Shown: positions 33,329 through 41,360, counted from the first letter of the stretch. The stretch is 45,615 bases of DNA from Planctomycetaceae bacterium (GCA_021205245.1 JAJPXZ010000065.1:1-45615); one strand, 5' to 3'. Numbers and translations are program-made. The notes: generated by a model from the sequence alone, not told the origin.

Positions 33329-33369
33329 AGATCCTAAATCTTGCGCGTCTGCCGTTCCGCCATTTCCGC
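33329..33369 (-). tRNA. 5' half of a tRNA-Leu(UAG) gene; candidate prophage attachment site
   Basis: On the minus strand the 41 bases begin GCGGAAATGGCGGAACGGC and continue through the D arm (GCG...CGC), anticodon stem CAAGA, loop TTTAGGA (anticodon UAG) and TCT. After that the sequence (ACAATTATCC...) no longer fits: the TG needed to close the stem, the variable arm, T arm and CCA end are missing. The gene is therefore cut at the 3' side of the anticodon loop. To the left lies the phage, to the right host genes, so this looks like the host 5' half at an attachment junction with core near GATTTAGGATCT. Confidence 0.7.
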
Positions 33370-33390
33370 ACGCGGACGTTTTTTTGACTG

Positions 33391-33407
33391 CGACGGCTTC
33401 GCCGTCG
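33391..33407. terminator. Hairpin at the end of the leftward host operon
   Basis: CGACGGC and GCCGTCG flank a 3-base loop, 6 bases from the end of the 33413-33952 gene. Read on the plus strand it is followed by GGGTTGCTATTTTT; read leftward it is followed by an A-rich stretch, so the direction of termination is uncertain. Confidence 0.4.
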
Positions 33408-33412
33408 GGTTG

Positions 33413-33952
33413 CTATTTTTCTTTCTGCTTCTTTTTGAAGACCGAGGTCACCGCACGGATGAGAGCGCTTCCGTCGCTGCCCAGCGTTGCCACTTTAGCC
33501 TGTAACTTGGCCTCTTCCTCGTCGTATTGCTTTTGGCTAATCTCCCCCTTATCGACGAGACGCCTGGCGTATATGTGCCAGATAGCGAACAGGTGGCTGC
33601 CGTCTCGGTTCAGTTGGCCCTTGCCGGCGGAGTATTCGCCCGAACAGATGAGGAAATTGGCGTAATTCATAATCATGAAATAGGCGGTAATGCGCGCCCG
33701 CTTGTGCGATGCAGCAAGAGAATTCACCGCCTTGACGCTGTCAAAATTCTTCAGGTGCATGGACTGGATGCGGGACAGGATGAGGTCCATCGCCGTATTG
33801 TTGACCTGCGCCTTTTCGTCCTGAAGGAACTTGTCCAGCCTGTTGGCAAAAGCTTTGCCCCCCGGCGTCAACAACCCGCGTAAGCCCGGCTCGCGGTCTT
33901 CCCGCTCCGCCTCCACTTCCGCTTCTACGCCATTGTCGTCCGGGGTGTCCAT
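33413..33952 (-). CDS. Host hypothetical protein A
   Basis: 179 residues. ATG at 33950-33952 has GAAGAGGA seven bases upstream. Acidic N terminus (EAEVEAEREDREPG), then helical text RLDKFLQDEKAQVNNTAMDL, ARITAYFMIMNYANFLICSG and ARRLVDKGEISQKQYDEEE, ending in a Lys-rich tail FKKKQKEK. No family recognised. It is downstream of, and 13 bases from, the 33966-34613 gene and is probably co-transcribed with it. Confidence 0.6.
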   Translation of the reverse strand: MDTPDDNGVEAEVEAEREDREPGLRGLLTPGGKAFANRLDKFLQDEKAQVNNTAMDLILSRIQSMHLKNFDSVKAVNSLAASHKRARITAYFMIMNYANFLICSGEYSAGKGQLNRDGSHLFAIWHIYARRLVDKGEISQKQYDEEEAKLQAKVATLGSDGSALIRAVTSVFKKKQKEK

Positions 33953-33965
33953 GAAATCCTCTTCA

Positions 33966-34613
33966 TTATTCTTCCAGACCCTCGAGATCAACCAGGCACT
34001 GTTCCAGCAGCTCTTTCCGCCCGCCCGGCACCGCGTTGGTCGTCGCCAGGCGACGACGCAGATCCCGAGCCGAACGGAGAATGGCCGCCAATTCGCGCTT
34101 CCGCGAGGCGGAGCGGTCGTTCATCTCCTCTTCGGTAATCTGCGGACGGAGGTATTGGCGCAGTTCCTTGCGGAATTCCGGTTCCTCCGACTCGCCGTCA
34201 AAGGCGCGGCGGTGGAGCTCGTCTATCTTTTCCTCCGGCATTTCGTCGCGGCGGCGGACCCGGTCCAGCAATTCAACGGTTTGGAAATCGGGAATTTCCG
34301 GCGGGGCCTGGCGCGGTTCTTCCTCAAACGCCTCGAGCCGCTGGCCTTCGTATTTGCGCATATAGTTGTAACTGACCATGAGCTTCTGAACGGTCGGTTT
34401 TTTCAACCCCAATTCGCGGGCGCAGTAGACCTCAAAGTCGTCGTAGCCCCATTCCTTATAATCGCCGCCATAGACCACGTCGTTCAGCAGCCGGCCGAGT
34501 TCGACCCAGGAGGCGCGGAACTGCCGCAACGCCGACATCACCTGGTGGCGGAGCGAGCCGGGCTCGAGCTTCTCGAGCCGGGAATCAATCTTTTTAACGG
34601 ATGTTGTCGTCAT
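33966..34613 (-). CDS. Host hypothetical protein B, HTH-like
   Basis: 215 residues, ATG at 34611-34613 with GAGGAAC upstream. The first half contains SALRQFRASWVELGRLLNDV and the stretch YDDFEVYCARELGLKKPTVQ, which looks like a helix-turn-helix (ARELGLKKPTVQKL). The middle is Pro/Glu-rich, the C terminus charged and helical with a basic patch ILRSARDLRRRLATTN. It may bind DNA together with its neighbour. No family recognised; role unknown. Confidence 0.6.
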   Translation of the reverse strand: MTTTSVKKIDSRLEKLEPGSLRHQVMSALRQFRASWVELGRLLNDVVYGGDYKEWGYDDFEVYCARELGLKKPTVQKLMVSYNYMRKYEGQRLEAFEEEPRQAPPEIPDFQTVELLDRVRRRDEMPEEKIDELHRRAFDGESEEPEFRKELRQYLRPQITEEEMNDRSASRKRELAAILRSARDLRRRLATTNAVPGGRKELLEQCLVDLEGLEE

Positions 34614-34825
34614 ATCTGTTCCTCGACACGCCGCCCATGGATGGTGGCGTGGCACCAATGTAAAAAATGCGCGAAGAGGGCATTATACGTCTCCGGCCCC
34701 CCACGGCAATCCCCCGTCGCCAAATCGGAGGCGTTTTCATCAATTTCCGCATAGACGCCGCTTCCGCCTCCGTATAAGATGTTATTTTGCCGTAATTATC
34801 GTTCACCTCTACCTATGGGGATACT

Positions 34826-36175
34826 ATGTCTGCAAGCAAACGTTGTGGTATCGGTCTGGCCGGCGCAGGGGTTGTCGGCGGCGGTGTGGCGGATCTGCTG
34901 CTGGGGCGGCGCGAGCTGCGCGCCGGCAGGTCCGGCGTTGATATCGATTTGGCCTGGGTGGCCGACATGGATACGGATCGCGCCATCAAGCTTGGCGTGC
35001 CGCGCGAGAAAACCGTCGACGATTTCCGCAAGCTTATGGATAAGCCGGATGTGGATGTTGTCGTTGAATTAATGGGCGGAATCGGCGTGGCTTATGACTG
35101 CGTCATGGCCGCCCTCGAAGCCGGGAAACATGTCGTCACCGCCAACAAGGCGCTCCTGGCCGAGCGCGGTGCGCCCATCTTCGCCAAGGCTCGGGAAAAG
35201 AACTGCATTGTCGCTTTCGAAGCCGCTGTCGCCGGTGGGATTCCCCTCCTGTTGTCGCTGCGGGAAGGGCTTATCGCCAACCGTATGCAGTCGCTCGTCG
35301 GCATCGTGAACGGCACCTGCAACTACATCCTTACCGAAATGACGGCCAAAGGGCTTTCCTTTGATGAATGCCTGAAAGAGGCGCAGCGGCTTGGCTTTGC
35401 CGAAGCCGATCCGTCGTCCGACATCGATGGCAAGGACTCTGGCCACAAGCTGGCCCTACTCTCAGCCCTCGCTTTCGAGATGTGGGTTGATTTCCCCGAA
35501 CTCCATATCGAAGGCATCAGGGGTATCTCCGACGTCGATATCGCCATTACCCGGAGCCTTGGCTATACCCTCAAACTCCTGGGCGTGATCAGGACCGACC
35601 CCGAACCCCTCTCCGCCGACAAGGGCGGCAAGGGCGAAGTCGGCAAGCCGGGACGGCTGTTCCTGTCGGTTCACCCGGGTCTCCTCCGGAACGCCGATCC
35701 CCTGGCCGCGGTTGCGGGAAGCATGAACGGCGTCCGCACCGAGGGGGACGCGGTAATGGAAAGCATGTTCTATGGCCGGGGCGCGGGACGATATCCGACC
35801 GCGTCGGCGGTTGTTTCGGACATCGTCGCCGTCGCCAGGGCGTCCGCATTCGGCGGCATTGGTCCGCGTTGGTATCCGCCGCAACAGAATGCCTATTACA
35901 TGGCCCCGATAGAAGACTATGAGGCGCGATATTATCTGCGCTGCGTCGTTAAGGACGAACCGGGCGTCCTCGGGAAAATCACCACCGAGCTTGGCGCCAA
36001 CAATGTGTCTATCGCGGCGGTTCACCAGTTTGAAAGTGATTTGGTTGGGGGCAACGCCTCACTGTGCATCATTACCCACACGGCACGGGAGGGCGATATG
36101 CGCGACTCGGTCAGGAACATCACGACGATGGATTTCCTTGAAGGCGCACCCACGCTGCTCCGCATCGAAGAGTAG
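34826..36175 (+). CDS. hom: Homoserine dehydrogenase
   Basis: 449 residues, ATG 34826. NAD(P) Rossmann motif GLAGAGVVGGGVADLL at residues 10-25, then KHVVTANKALLAERG, the conserved block GIVNGTCNYILTEM near 170, and GFAEADPSSDIDGKDSGHKL near 190-210 with the substrate/catalytic Asp and Lys. A C-terminal ACT domain (about 365-449; RCVVKDEPGVLGKITTEL) gives threonine feedback control in this class. Reduces aspartate semialdehyde to homoserine on the way to threonine and methionine. Full length for the ACT-bearing type. It stands 23 bases before the next gene. Confidence 0.95.
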   Translation: MSASKRCGIGLAGAGVVGGGVADLLLGRRELRAGRSGVDIDLAWVADMDTDRAIKLGVPREKTVDDFRKLMDKPDVDVVVELMGGIGVAYDCVMAALEAGKHVVTANKALLAERGAPIFAKAREKNCIVAFEAAVAGGIPLLLSLREGLIANRMQSLVGIVNGTCNYILTEMTAKGLSFDECLKEAQRLGFAEADPSSDIDGKDSGHKLALLSALAFEMWVDFPELHIEGIRGISDVDIAITRSLGYTLKLLGVIRTDPEPLSADKGGKGEVGKPGRLFLSVHPGLLRNADPLAAVAGSMNGVRTEGDAVMESMFYGRGAGRYPTASAVVSDIVAVARASAFGGIGPRWYPPQQNAYYMAPIEDYEARYYLRCVVKDEPGVLGKITTELGANNVSIAAVHQFESDLVGGNASLCIITHTAREGDMRDSVRNITTMDFLEGAPTLLRIEE

Positions 36176-36198
36176 CAGGCAATGATGGAGGATTAGCC

Positions 36199-37698
36199 AT
36201 GGCAGCACGGACCGACCACAACGGACACCATGAAGCGCACGCCTCCGGCAGGGCACGAGGATTGAAAAATCGGATTGCCGGGTGGTTTTTCCGCACCATC
36301 TTTCGTCCCGGCTGGCCGCAATGGGCTATTCTGGCCATAGCGGTCGTCGTGTTTATCCTGGCACTCCTTGGCCTGACCGGCGGAACCGATTATCGGGAGG
36401 ATCCCTCGGCTCTGGCTCCGCGTTCGGCCGATATCTATGTCGAAACGCGGGATCTGCCAGCGCTGTTGAAAACGGTTGGCTCGTGGCGGGTGTGGAAAGA
36501 GGAGCGCCGTTCCGCCGCCGATGACGAACGCAATCAGTTGCAGGTGGATATTGCCGGCATCATCAGTGAGCGAGTGGCAGGCATGAGTACCTCGTCGCCG
36601 CTTCGTTGGCTTGCCGCCGCCACCCGGGCCGCGTATTGCCTCTCAGCCGCGTCAGTGGAGGACGGCGGCGAATCCTGGGCTCTTTACATTACCATGCATA
36701 ACCCGGCCGACGCGTTGGCCGAAATCGAGGTGGAACGGGGGATGACTGTCGAGACGCTCCGAGGGACCAGGGAGGCGGGCGGGGTGTTCCGTCTGACCGG
36801 GGCCGGCGCGGGCGAATTGTATTTCGGCATTGTCGGCCCGTGGCTGGTGATTTCGTCCCAGGCCAAGCTTCCCGAATTCGCCCTGGAGAGCGCCCGCAAG
36901 CCGGCCTTTTCCCTGGCGAACTCTGGCCTCATGCCTGGTTGGAAGCGTGGCGCGACCCTGCGTGGCGTCGTCAACCCCGCGTATACACCCGGAAAAACCG
37001 GCGTGACAGCCTATACGATCATTACGGGCTGGATGGCCTCTGACATGCGGGTGAATTATTTGTCCAGTGTGGGTAAAAATGGCCTGGAAACCACCTTCGG
37101 CGCCGAGGCCCTTTCCGGTCGCGTGCACGGAAGCGGTTTGTGGTGGCCCCTGGTTGCCGGCATACTTCTGGTGGTGGCGGTCATCGCCCTTGCGGCCGCG
37201 TTTATGGTCCTTCTGGTGATGGTCGGATGGGGTGGTTGGCTCAAAACCAAGGCGATGCGGGCCGGTATTATGCCTGCTCGTGGACCCGAGGCGGTGCAGC
37301 CGTCCGAGGCATTCAGCGCCGACGCGGGGTTGGATAGAGGCGCGCCGGAAATGGAGGCAGCCACTCCGGTTACCCCCCACCCGGCGGCTGCTCCAGTTCA
37401 AACGCCTCCTGTTTTGTCTGATAAGCCGGAAACCTCTTCACATGTTCACGTGGAAAGTCAAACCAGTAGCGATGCTAACGGGCAAAGTAACAGTTACATG
37501 GGTAATACATTGCCAAGCAGCGAACCAACTGAAGGGTATTTTGAGTTGGATAAAGAACTATCGGAGGGTGCCAGTGGTCCAACTGAAGCTGAGGTCATGT
37601 CGCCGGAATCCGAATATGGTATAATTTCATCCGGAAATGAAGACCTCGTTAATAACGATACTCCACCTTCTGATACAAACAAGAGCACGGATCCATAG
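36199..37698 (+). CDS. Host two-TM membrane protein
   Basis: 499 residues, ATG 36199 with GGAGGA upstream. A basic N terminus is followed by TM1 WAILAIAVVVFILALLGL (about residues 40-58), a 260-residue extracytoplasmic domain with repeated beta patterns (LALVIS-type; AELYFGIVGPWLVISSQAK; GVVNPAYTPGKTGVTAYTI) that loosely resembles DUF3352-like proteins, then TM2 PLVAGILLVVAVIALAAAF (about 315-333) and a long Ser/Thr/Pro/Glu-rich cytoplasmic tail. The last 90 codons have lower GC than the rest. Function unknown. Confidence 0.7.
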   Translation: MAARTDHNGHHEAHASGRARGLKNRIAGWFFRTIFRPGWPQWAILAIAVVVFILALLGLTGGTDYREDPSALAPRSADIYVETRDLPALLKTVGSWRVWKEERRSAADDERNQLQVDIAGIISERVAGMSTSSPLRWLAAATRAAYCLSAASVEDGGESWALYITMHNPADALAEIEVERGMTVETLRGTREAGGVFRLTGAGAGELYFGIVGPWLVISSQAKLPEFALESARKPAFSLANSGLMPGWKRGATLRGVVNPAYTPGKTGVTAYTIITGWMASDMRVNYLSSVGKNGLETTFGAEALSGRVHGSGLWWPLVAGILLVVAVIALAAAFMVLLVMVGWGGWLKTKAMRAGIMPARGPEAVQPSEAFSADAGLDRGAPEMEAATPVTPHPAAAPVQTPPVLSDKPETSSHVHVESQTSSDANGQSNSYMGNTLPSSEPTEGYFELDKELSEGASGPTEAEVMSPESEYGIISSGNEDLVNNDTPPSDTNKSTDP

Positions 37699-37756
37699 TC
37701 TTATTTGGGTCATTCTTCCAGAAATGCGGAATACTTCTTTCGTTTAACCCAATTAG

Positions 37757-37784
37757 CCGCTCCTGCTTTGGCAGGAGCGGTTTT
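37757..37784 (+). terminator. Strong intrinsic terminator after hom operon
   Basis: CCGCTCCTGC 37757-37766, loop TTTG, GCAGGAGCGG 37771-37780, followed by TTTTCC. A perfect 10-bp stem placed 58 bases after the membrane-protein stop; it ends the hom transcription unit. Confidence 0.9.
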
Positions 37785-38390
37785 CCTGTAGTTAAGCGAT
37801 TTGTCAAAATTTTCTTCAACCGGTTTTAGTTGGTTTGTCATCATTGTGTCGCGAGGATAATATCGACGTTTTAACTCTTTTTAGATAAAGGAATTTTTCA
37901 TCAAGTAGATAATCCCCAGGGCAAGGTTAAACCAGATTATTTGGTCCCCCGAACAGCGTACTTCCTGCCTCATTTTGGTCAAAGATAATAAATTCGTAAG
38001 CCAAAGTAGTTGCATTAGAGCATAGTGAGATATAAACTGCAAATATAATGTCTCGACGATTTTTTGCTTTGAGTTGTTTGACGCGACACAACGCCCTTTA
38101 CAACAGCATGTATATAAGTCATAAACTTGTGATATTTTGGACTAGTTATGCCGTTGTTTTGCGTGAAGTGTGTCTTTGCTCTCGGATTTTGTATTATTGC
38201 TTATACCTCGTCTGATAACGGAATATGAACATTAATTAAATCGGATGCCGCATCTCATGCGCATAGTAATGGATTACCCACTAAAGTATTGGTAGCGGCA
38301 AATACACAGGCAGAGGGACGGTTGACTGGGTGGCATCAAAACCCACTAAGACGCCTCTATTTTGCACCATGAAAGAAAGGGTTGTTGGTT
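37785..38390. other. AT-rich gap without recognised gene
   Basis: About 600 bases, far richer in A/T than flanking genes, with stops in all frames and no tRNA-like fold that I can see. It must hold the promoter of the S24-like regulator. A small inverted pair GGGT...ACCC occurs at 38328-38345. AAAGGG at 38374-38379 is the likely ribosome site for the regulator. An undetected small RNA is possible. Confidence 0.5.
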
Positions 38391-39215
38391 ATGCCTAAGG
38401 ATATCAAGGCCGAGTTCGGCCGTTTGATGCGCCTTTCCCGCGACGCAAAGGGAATGTCGAGAGCCACTCTCGCCATGCGTCTCGGCATTAGTCCCAAAAC
38501 GATTCAGAGCTGGGAAATGGGACGCACCTTTATAGAGCGTCTGGATCTTATTCCCCAATTAGAGGCCGAACTGGAGTGTTCCCTCTCCACCCTCATTGCC
38601 AAAGCGACCGGTGCCACCGTCGCCGCACCCGTCCCCGGCATTGAAGCCGGTCCCGAATCCGCCTCGGCCATCGATGAACACCAGATGGGCAGCGCGTCGC
38701 AGCAGCGTCTCCTGACGCGGCCGGGTCCGTTGTCGCCGAAGTTCAATCTCACCACCGCCGCCGCCGTCGCGGCCAACGGCGATATCGACAAGTTCGAGAC
38801 CGAATGGGTATCGGTGCCGATGCTCAAGCCGAGCGCGGTCCTGAACCCCATCTTCGAGACCCAGCCGAAAGACATTATCCGCCACGTTATTATTCCGCGC
38901 GAGTGGGTTCCCCGCGCCGGCGTGCTGGTCGCGGTCCGGATGGGCGATTCGGCCATGATGCCGATGATTCCCCTCGGGGCCATCGTCATCATCGATCTCC
39001 GGCCGGTGCCGCTTGAAAAGGCGCTCAGCAAAATCGCCGCCCTCGATTTCGCCGGCAAGGGTCTCCGCGTCCGCCGCGTCGTCCGCGATATGGCTGGCGA
39101 ACGCTACTTCGGCGCAAGCATCACCGAGCATGGCCGCGCCCAGATGCAGATTCGCCCCACCAAGGGCGACCGCGTCCTCGGCGAGGTCATTGGCGTCCTC
39201 GCCTCTATCGGCTAG
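38391..39215 (+). CDS. XRE-family/S24-like transcriptional regulator
   Basis: 274 residues from ATG 38391 (AAAGGG upstream; TTG 38382 is too close to it). Helix-turn-helix at residues 8-45: GMSRATLAMRLGISPKTIQS-WE. A variable Ala/Pro linker 75-135 precedes a peptidase S24-like domain with VRMGDSAMMPMIPLGAIVII (Ser187), the position of the LexA/CI nucleophile. The general-base Lys is replaced by Arg in the GLRVRRVVR strand (226-232), so autocleavage is doubtful. It may sense ligands or DNA damage indirectly. It is followed by two palindromes and the polyamine-type pair, which it may control. Confidence 0.75.
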   Translation: MPKDIKAEFGRLMRLSRDAKGMSRATLAMRLGISPKTIQSWEMGRTFIERLDLIPQLEAELECSLSTLIAKATGATVAAPVPGIEAGPESASAIDEHQMGSASQQRLLTRPGPLSPKFNLTTAAAVAANGDIDKFETEWVSVPMLKPSAVLNPIFETQPKDIIRHVIIPREWVPRAGVLVAVRMGDSAMMPMIPLGAIVIIDLRPVPLEKALSKIAALDFAGKGLRVRRVVRDMAGERYFGASITEHGRAQMQIRPTKGDRVLGEVIGVLASIG

Positions 39216-39222
39216 CCGATAG
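39205..39222. promoter_or_regulatory. Perfect 18-bp palindrome at the regulator stop
   Basis: CTATCGGCT/AGCCGATAG is a perfect palindrome that includes the TAG stop of the regulator. It may act as a dimeric operator or as the base of a transcript hairpin. Confidence 0.45.
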
Positions 39223-39230
39223 GGTGTGAA

Positions 39231-39247
39231 ATTGCGGTTTCCGCAAT
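39231..39247. promoter_or_regulatory. Second inverted repeat, possible operator
   Basis: ATTGCGG-TTT-CCGCAAT, 7-bp perfect arms, nine bases after the first palindrome and 18 bases upstream of a TTGACA box. Spacing to the promoter is compatible with repressor binding. Confidence 0.45.
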
Positions 39248-39264
39248 GGTGGCGGAGGTTTAGC

Positions 39265-39293
39265 TTGACAACCGGGGCGGCTTGTGCAATCTT
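39265..39293 (+). promoter_or_regulatory. Possible promoter of the DHS-like/agmatinase pair
   Basis: TTGACA at 39265-39270, 17-base spacer, then AATCTT at 39288-39293 (three of six -10 matches). The -10 is weak and the start point would fall right at the terminator hairpin, so this is tentative. Confidence 0.35.
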
Positions 39294-39299
39294 GCAGAA

Positions 39300-39327
39300 A
39301 CGGGAACTTCGCGTTCCCGTTTTTTTT
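39300..39327 (+). terminator. Intrinsic terminator or attenuator before the DHS-like gene
   Basis: ACGGGAAC 39300-39307, loop TTCGC, GTTCCCGT 39313-39320, then a run of eight T. Strong rho-independent terminator; it either ends the regulator transcript or attenuates the downstream pair. Confidence 0.85.
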
Positions 39328-39353
39328 GTTGAGGGATGTGGAGGACTCGTACG

Positions 39354-40322
39354 ATGGGTGCAATCAAAGACTTTATCAAGCAAAATTACCGTCATTTCAA
39401 TGCCGCCTAGATTGTGGACGCGGCCGAGGGTTTCACCACCCACCTGAATGGGGGAGGGAAAATGCTCCTGGCCATGGCGGGCGCGATGAGCACTGCCGAA
39501 CTCGGCCTCAGCCTTGCCGAAATGATTCGCCAGGACAAGATTCACGCCGTCTCCTGTACCGGCGCAAACCTCGAGGAAGATATTTTCAACCTCGTCGCCC
39601 ACGACCATTATGTCCGCGTACCCCGGTACCGCGACCTGAGCGCCCAGGACGAGCAGGATCTCCTCGACCGGCACCTGAACCGCGTCACCGATACCTGCAT
39701 CCCGGAAGAAGAGGCAATCCGCCGCATCGAGCAGCACATTCTCGATCTGTGGCAGGAGGCCGATAAAAAGGGCGAACGCCTCTTCCCGCACCAGTTCCTG
39801 TACCGGCTGCTCCTCTCGGGCAAGCTGGAAAAAAGCTACCAGCTCGATCCGAAAAACTCGTGGATGCTTGCCGCCGCCCAGAAGAACATCCCCATCATCG
39901 TTCCGGGCTGGGAAGACTCGACCCTCGGGAACATCTACGCCAGCCACGTCATCCGGGGCGATATTAAGAACGTGCACACCGTCCGCACCGGCATCGAGTA
40001 TATGATGCAGTTGGCGACCTGGTATCAGGAGACCGCGCCAAAAAGCTCGGTCGGCTTCTTCCAGATCGGTGGCGGCATCGCCGGCGACTTCACCATCTGC
40101 GTCGTGCCCATGCTCCGCCAGGACATGGAAATGGACATGCCGCTGTGGGGCTATTTCTGCCAGATCAGCGACTCGACCACCAGCTTCGGCAGTTATTCCG
40201 GCGCAGTGCCGAATGAGAAAATCACCTGGGAAAAGCTGGCTGTCGACACACCCAGCTTTATTGTCGAATCAGACGCCACCATCGTCGCGCCGCTTATCTT
40301 CGCCTACGTGCTGGAACAGTAG
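39354..40322 (+). pseudogene. Deoxyhypusine-synthase-like gene with in-frame TAG at codon 19
   Basis: ATG 39354 has GGAGGA upstream and begins GAIKDFIKQNYRHFNAA; codon 19 (39408-39410) is TAG; the frame then continues IVDAAEGFTTHLNGGGKMLL and stays open to 40322. Homologues read FNxAALVDAA at this point, so the frame on both sides is genuine. All later family blocks are present: AGAMSTAELGLSLAEMIRQ, CTGANLEEDIFNLVAHDHY, FQIGGGIAGDFTICVVPM, SDSTTSFGSYSGAVPNEKI and WEKL with the expected active-site Lys. GTG 39414, three bases after the TAG, could restart a 302-residue form. Family: NAD-dependent aminobutyl transfer in polyamine metabolism. Either a nonsense mutation, restart or sequence error. 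Confidence 0.75.
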
Positions 40323-40324
40323 TC

Positions 40325-41335
40325 ATGGCCGCGAAGAAAAAGGCCGCCACACCGAAATCCAGGCACAAGAACCACGCCGCTCAAGCCGCCGCCCCCAAAC
40401 AGGCGGCGGCGCAGGCGCATAATCCTGGGGCGTTCCTTGATCTCCCTCCCGAGGCGCATGACTACGAGACGGCATCTGTCGTGGTGTTGTCCATGCCGCT
40501 GGAGGAATCGGTTTCGTACGGCGGCGGCACCGCAGCCGGCCCGGCCGCGATTCTCACCGCGTCCCAACAGGTGGAATTATACGATCCGCACCAGGATGAC
40601 GAACCGGCTATGGACATCGGCATCCATACCCTGCCGCCTCTCCCGGTTTTTACGTCCAGGAACACAGGAGCGGCCTCCGCCCTCGACGCTATCGCTGCGG
40701 CGACGCGGACGCATCTCGAAGCCGGCAAAATGGTGCTTGGGCTGGGCGGCGAGCACACGGTCAGCCTGGGCGTGGCCAGGGGCGTCGCCGAAGCGTGCGG
40801 TAATTTTACCGTCGTCCATGTGGATGCGCACGCCGACCTCCGCGATACCTATGAGGATAATCCGCTCAGCCATGCCTGCGTTATGCGGCGCATCGCCGAA
40901 TTGCCCCAGTGCGAAAGGGTGCTTCAGCTTGGCATCCGCTCGACGTCCCGTGATCAGGCCGAATTCGTCCGCGCCCACCGGCCCGGGCGCGGCCTGCGGC
41001 CAATCATACGCACCTGGTACGCCGACGCCATGCACCGGGACGACGGCTGGCGGCGTGAACTCAAGAAGCTGGTCAAGGGCAGGCGGGTGTTCTTCTCCTT
41101 CGATGTCGACGGCCTTGACCCGGCAATCGTGCCGGCGACAGGCACGCCCGAACCGGATGGGCTGACCTATCGGCAACTGCTGCGGATTGCCAAAATCGTC
41201 GGCAAAAATGCTGCCGCCATACCGGCTTTCGATTGTGTCGAGTTGGCTCCGGCGGCGGGGTTGCACCATGCCGAATTCACCGTGGCGCGGGCATTGTATG
41301 CCATGGTGACACTATTTGCGGGACGCCGCGGTTGA
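40325..41335 (+). CDS. speB: Agmatinase-family ureohydrolase
   Basis: 336 residues, ATG 40325 two bases after the DHS-like stop. Residues 1-35 are a Lys/Ala-rich extension. The ureohydrolase metal ligands are all present: His144 in GGEHTVSLG, Asp167/His169/Asp171 in VDAHADLRD, Asp260/Asp262 in FSFDVDGLDP, followed by GTPEPDGL and DCVELAP. It hydrolyses a guanidino compound to urea and an amine, most likely agmatine to putrescine. The coupled DHS-like neighbour makes a substrate such as aminopropyl- or aminobutyl-agmatine possible; this is inference. Confidence 0.88.
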   Translation: MAAKKKAATPKSRHKNHAAQAAAPKQAAAQAHNPGAFLDLPPEAHDYETASVVVLSMPLEESVSYGGGTAAGPAAILTASQQVELYDPHQDDEPAMDIGIHTLPPLPVFTSRNTGAASALDAIAAATRTHLEAGKMVLGLGGEHTVSLGVARGVAEACGNFTVVHVDAHADLRDTYEDNPLSHACVMRRIAELPQCERVLQLGIRSTSRDQAEFVRAHRPGRGLRPIIRTWYADAMHRDDGWRRELKKLVKGRRVFFSFDVDGLDPAIVPATGTPEPDGLTYRQLLRIAKIVGKNAAAIPAFDCVELAPAAGLHHAEFTVARALYAMVTLFAGRRG

Positions 41336-41360
41336 CAGGCGGCGGGAGAGCGCCAAAATA
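41332..41360 (+). promoter_or_regulatory. Possible ribBA promoter
   Basis: TTGACA 41332-41337 (overlapping the speB stop), 17-base spacer, AAAATA 41355-41360. The -35 is perfect, the -10 only partial. A 6-bp inverted repeat AAATTC-AC-GAATTT follows at 41374-41387. No FMN riboswitch fold fits in the 104-base gap. Confidence 0.4.

Larger units (their letters stand above)
33270..33412. other. Junction region between phage and host
   Basis: 143 bases: about 60 AT-rich bases after the holin-like gene, the half tRNA, then a 7-bp hairpin CGACGGC-TTC-GCCGTCG at 33391-33407 just beyond the stop of the leftward host gene. The T7-run at 33380-33386 and the weak pairing CGTCTGC/GCGGACG in front of it could end rightward phage transcription. 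Confidence 0.5.

Noticed and set aside
33270-33369. Group I intron splitting tRNA-Leu at the anticodon
   Set aside because: Only about 60 bases separate the break from a phage gene on the other strand, too short for an intron, and no 3' tRNA half appears further left.
39354-39413. Genome-wide recoding of TAG (for example pyrrolysine)
   Set aside because: Many genes here (integrase-side small gene, hom, ribH, nusB, ftsY) end naturally at TAG.
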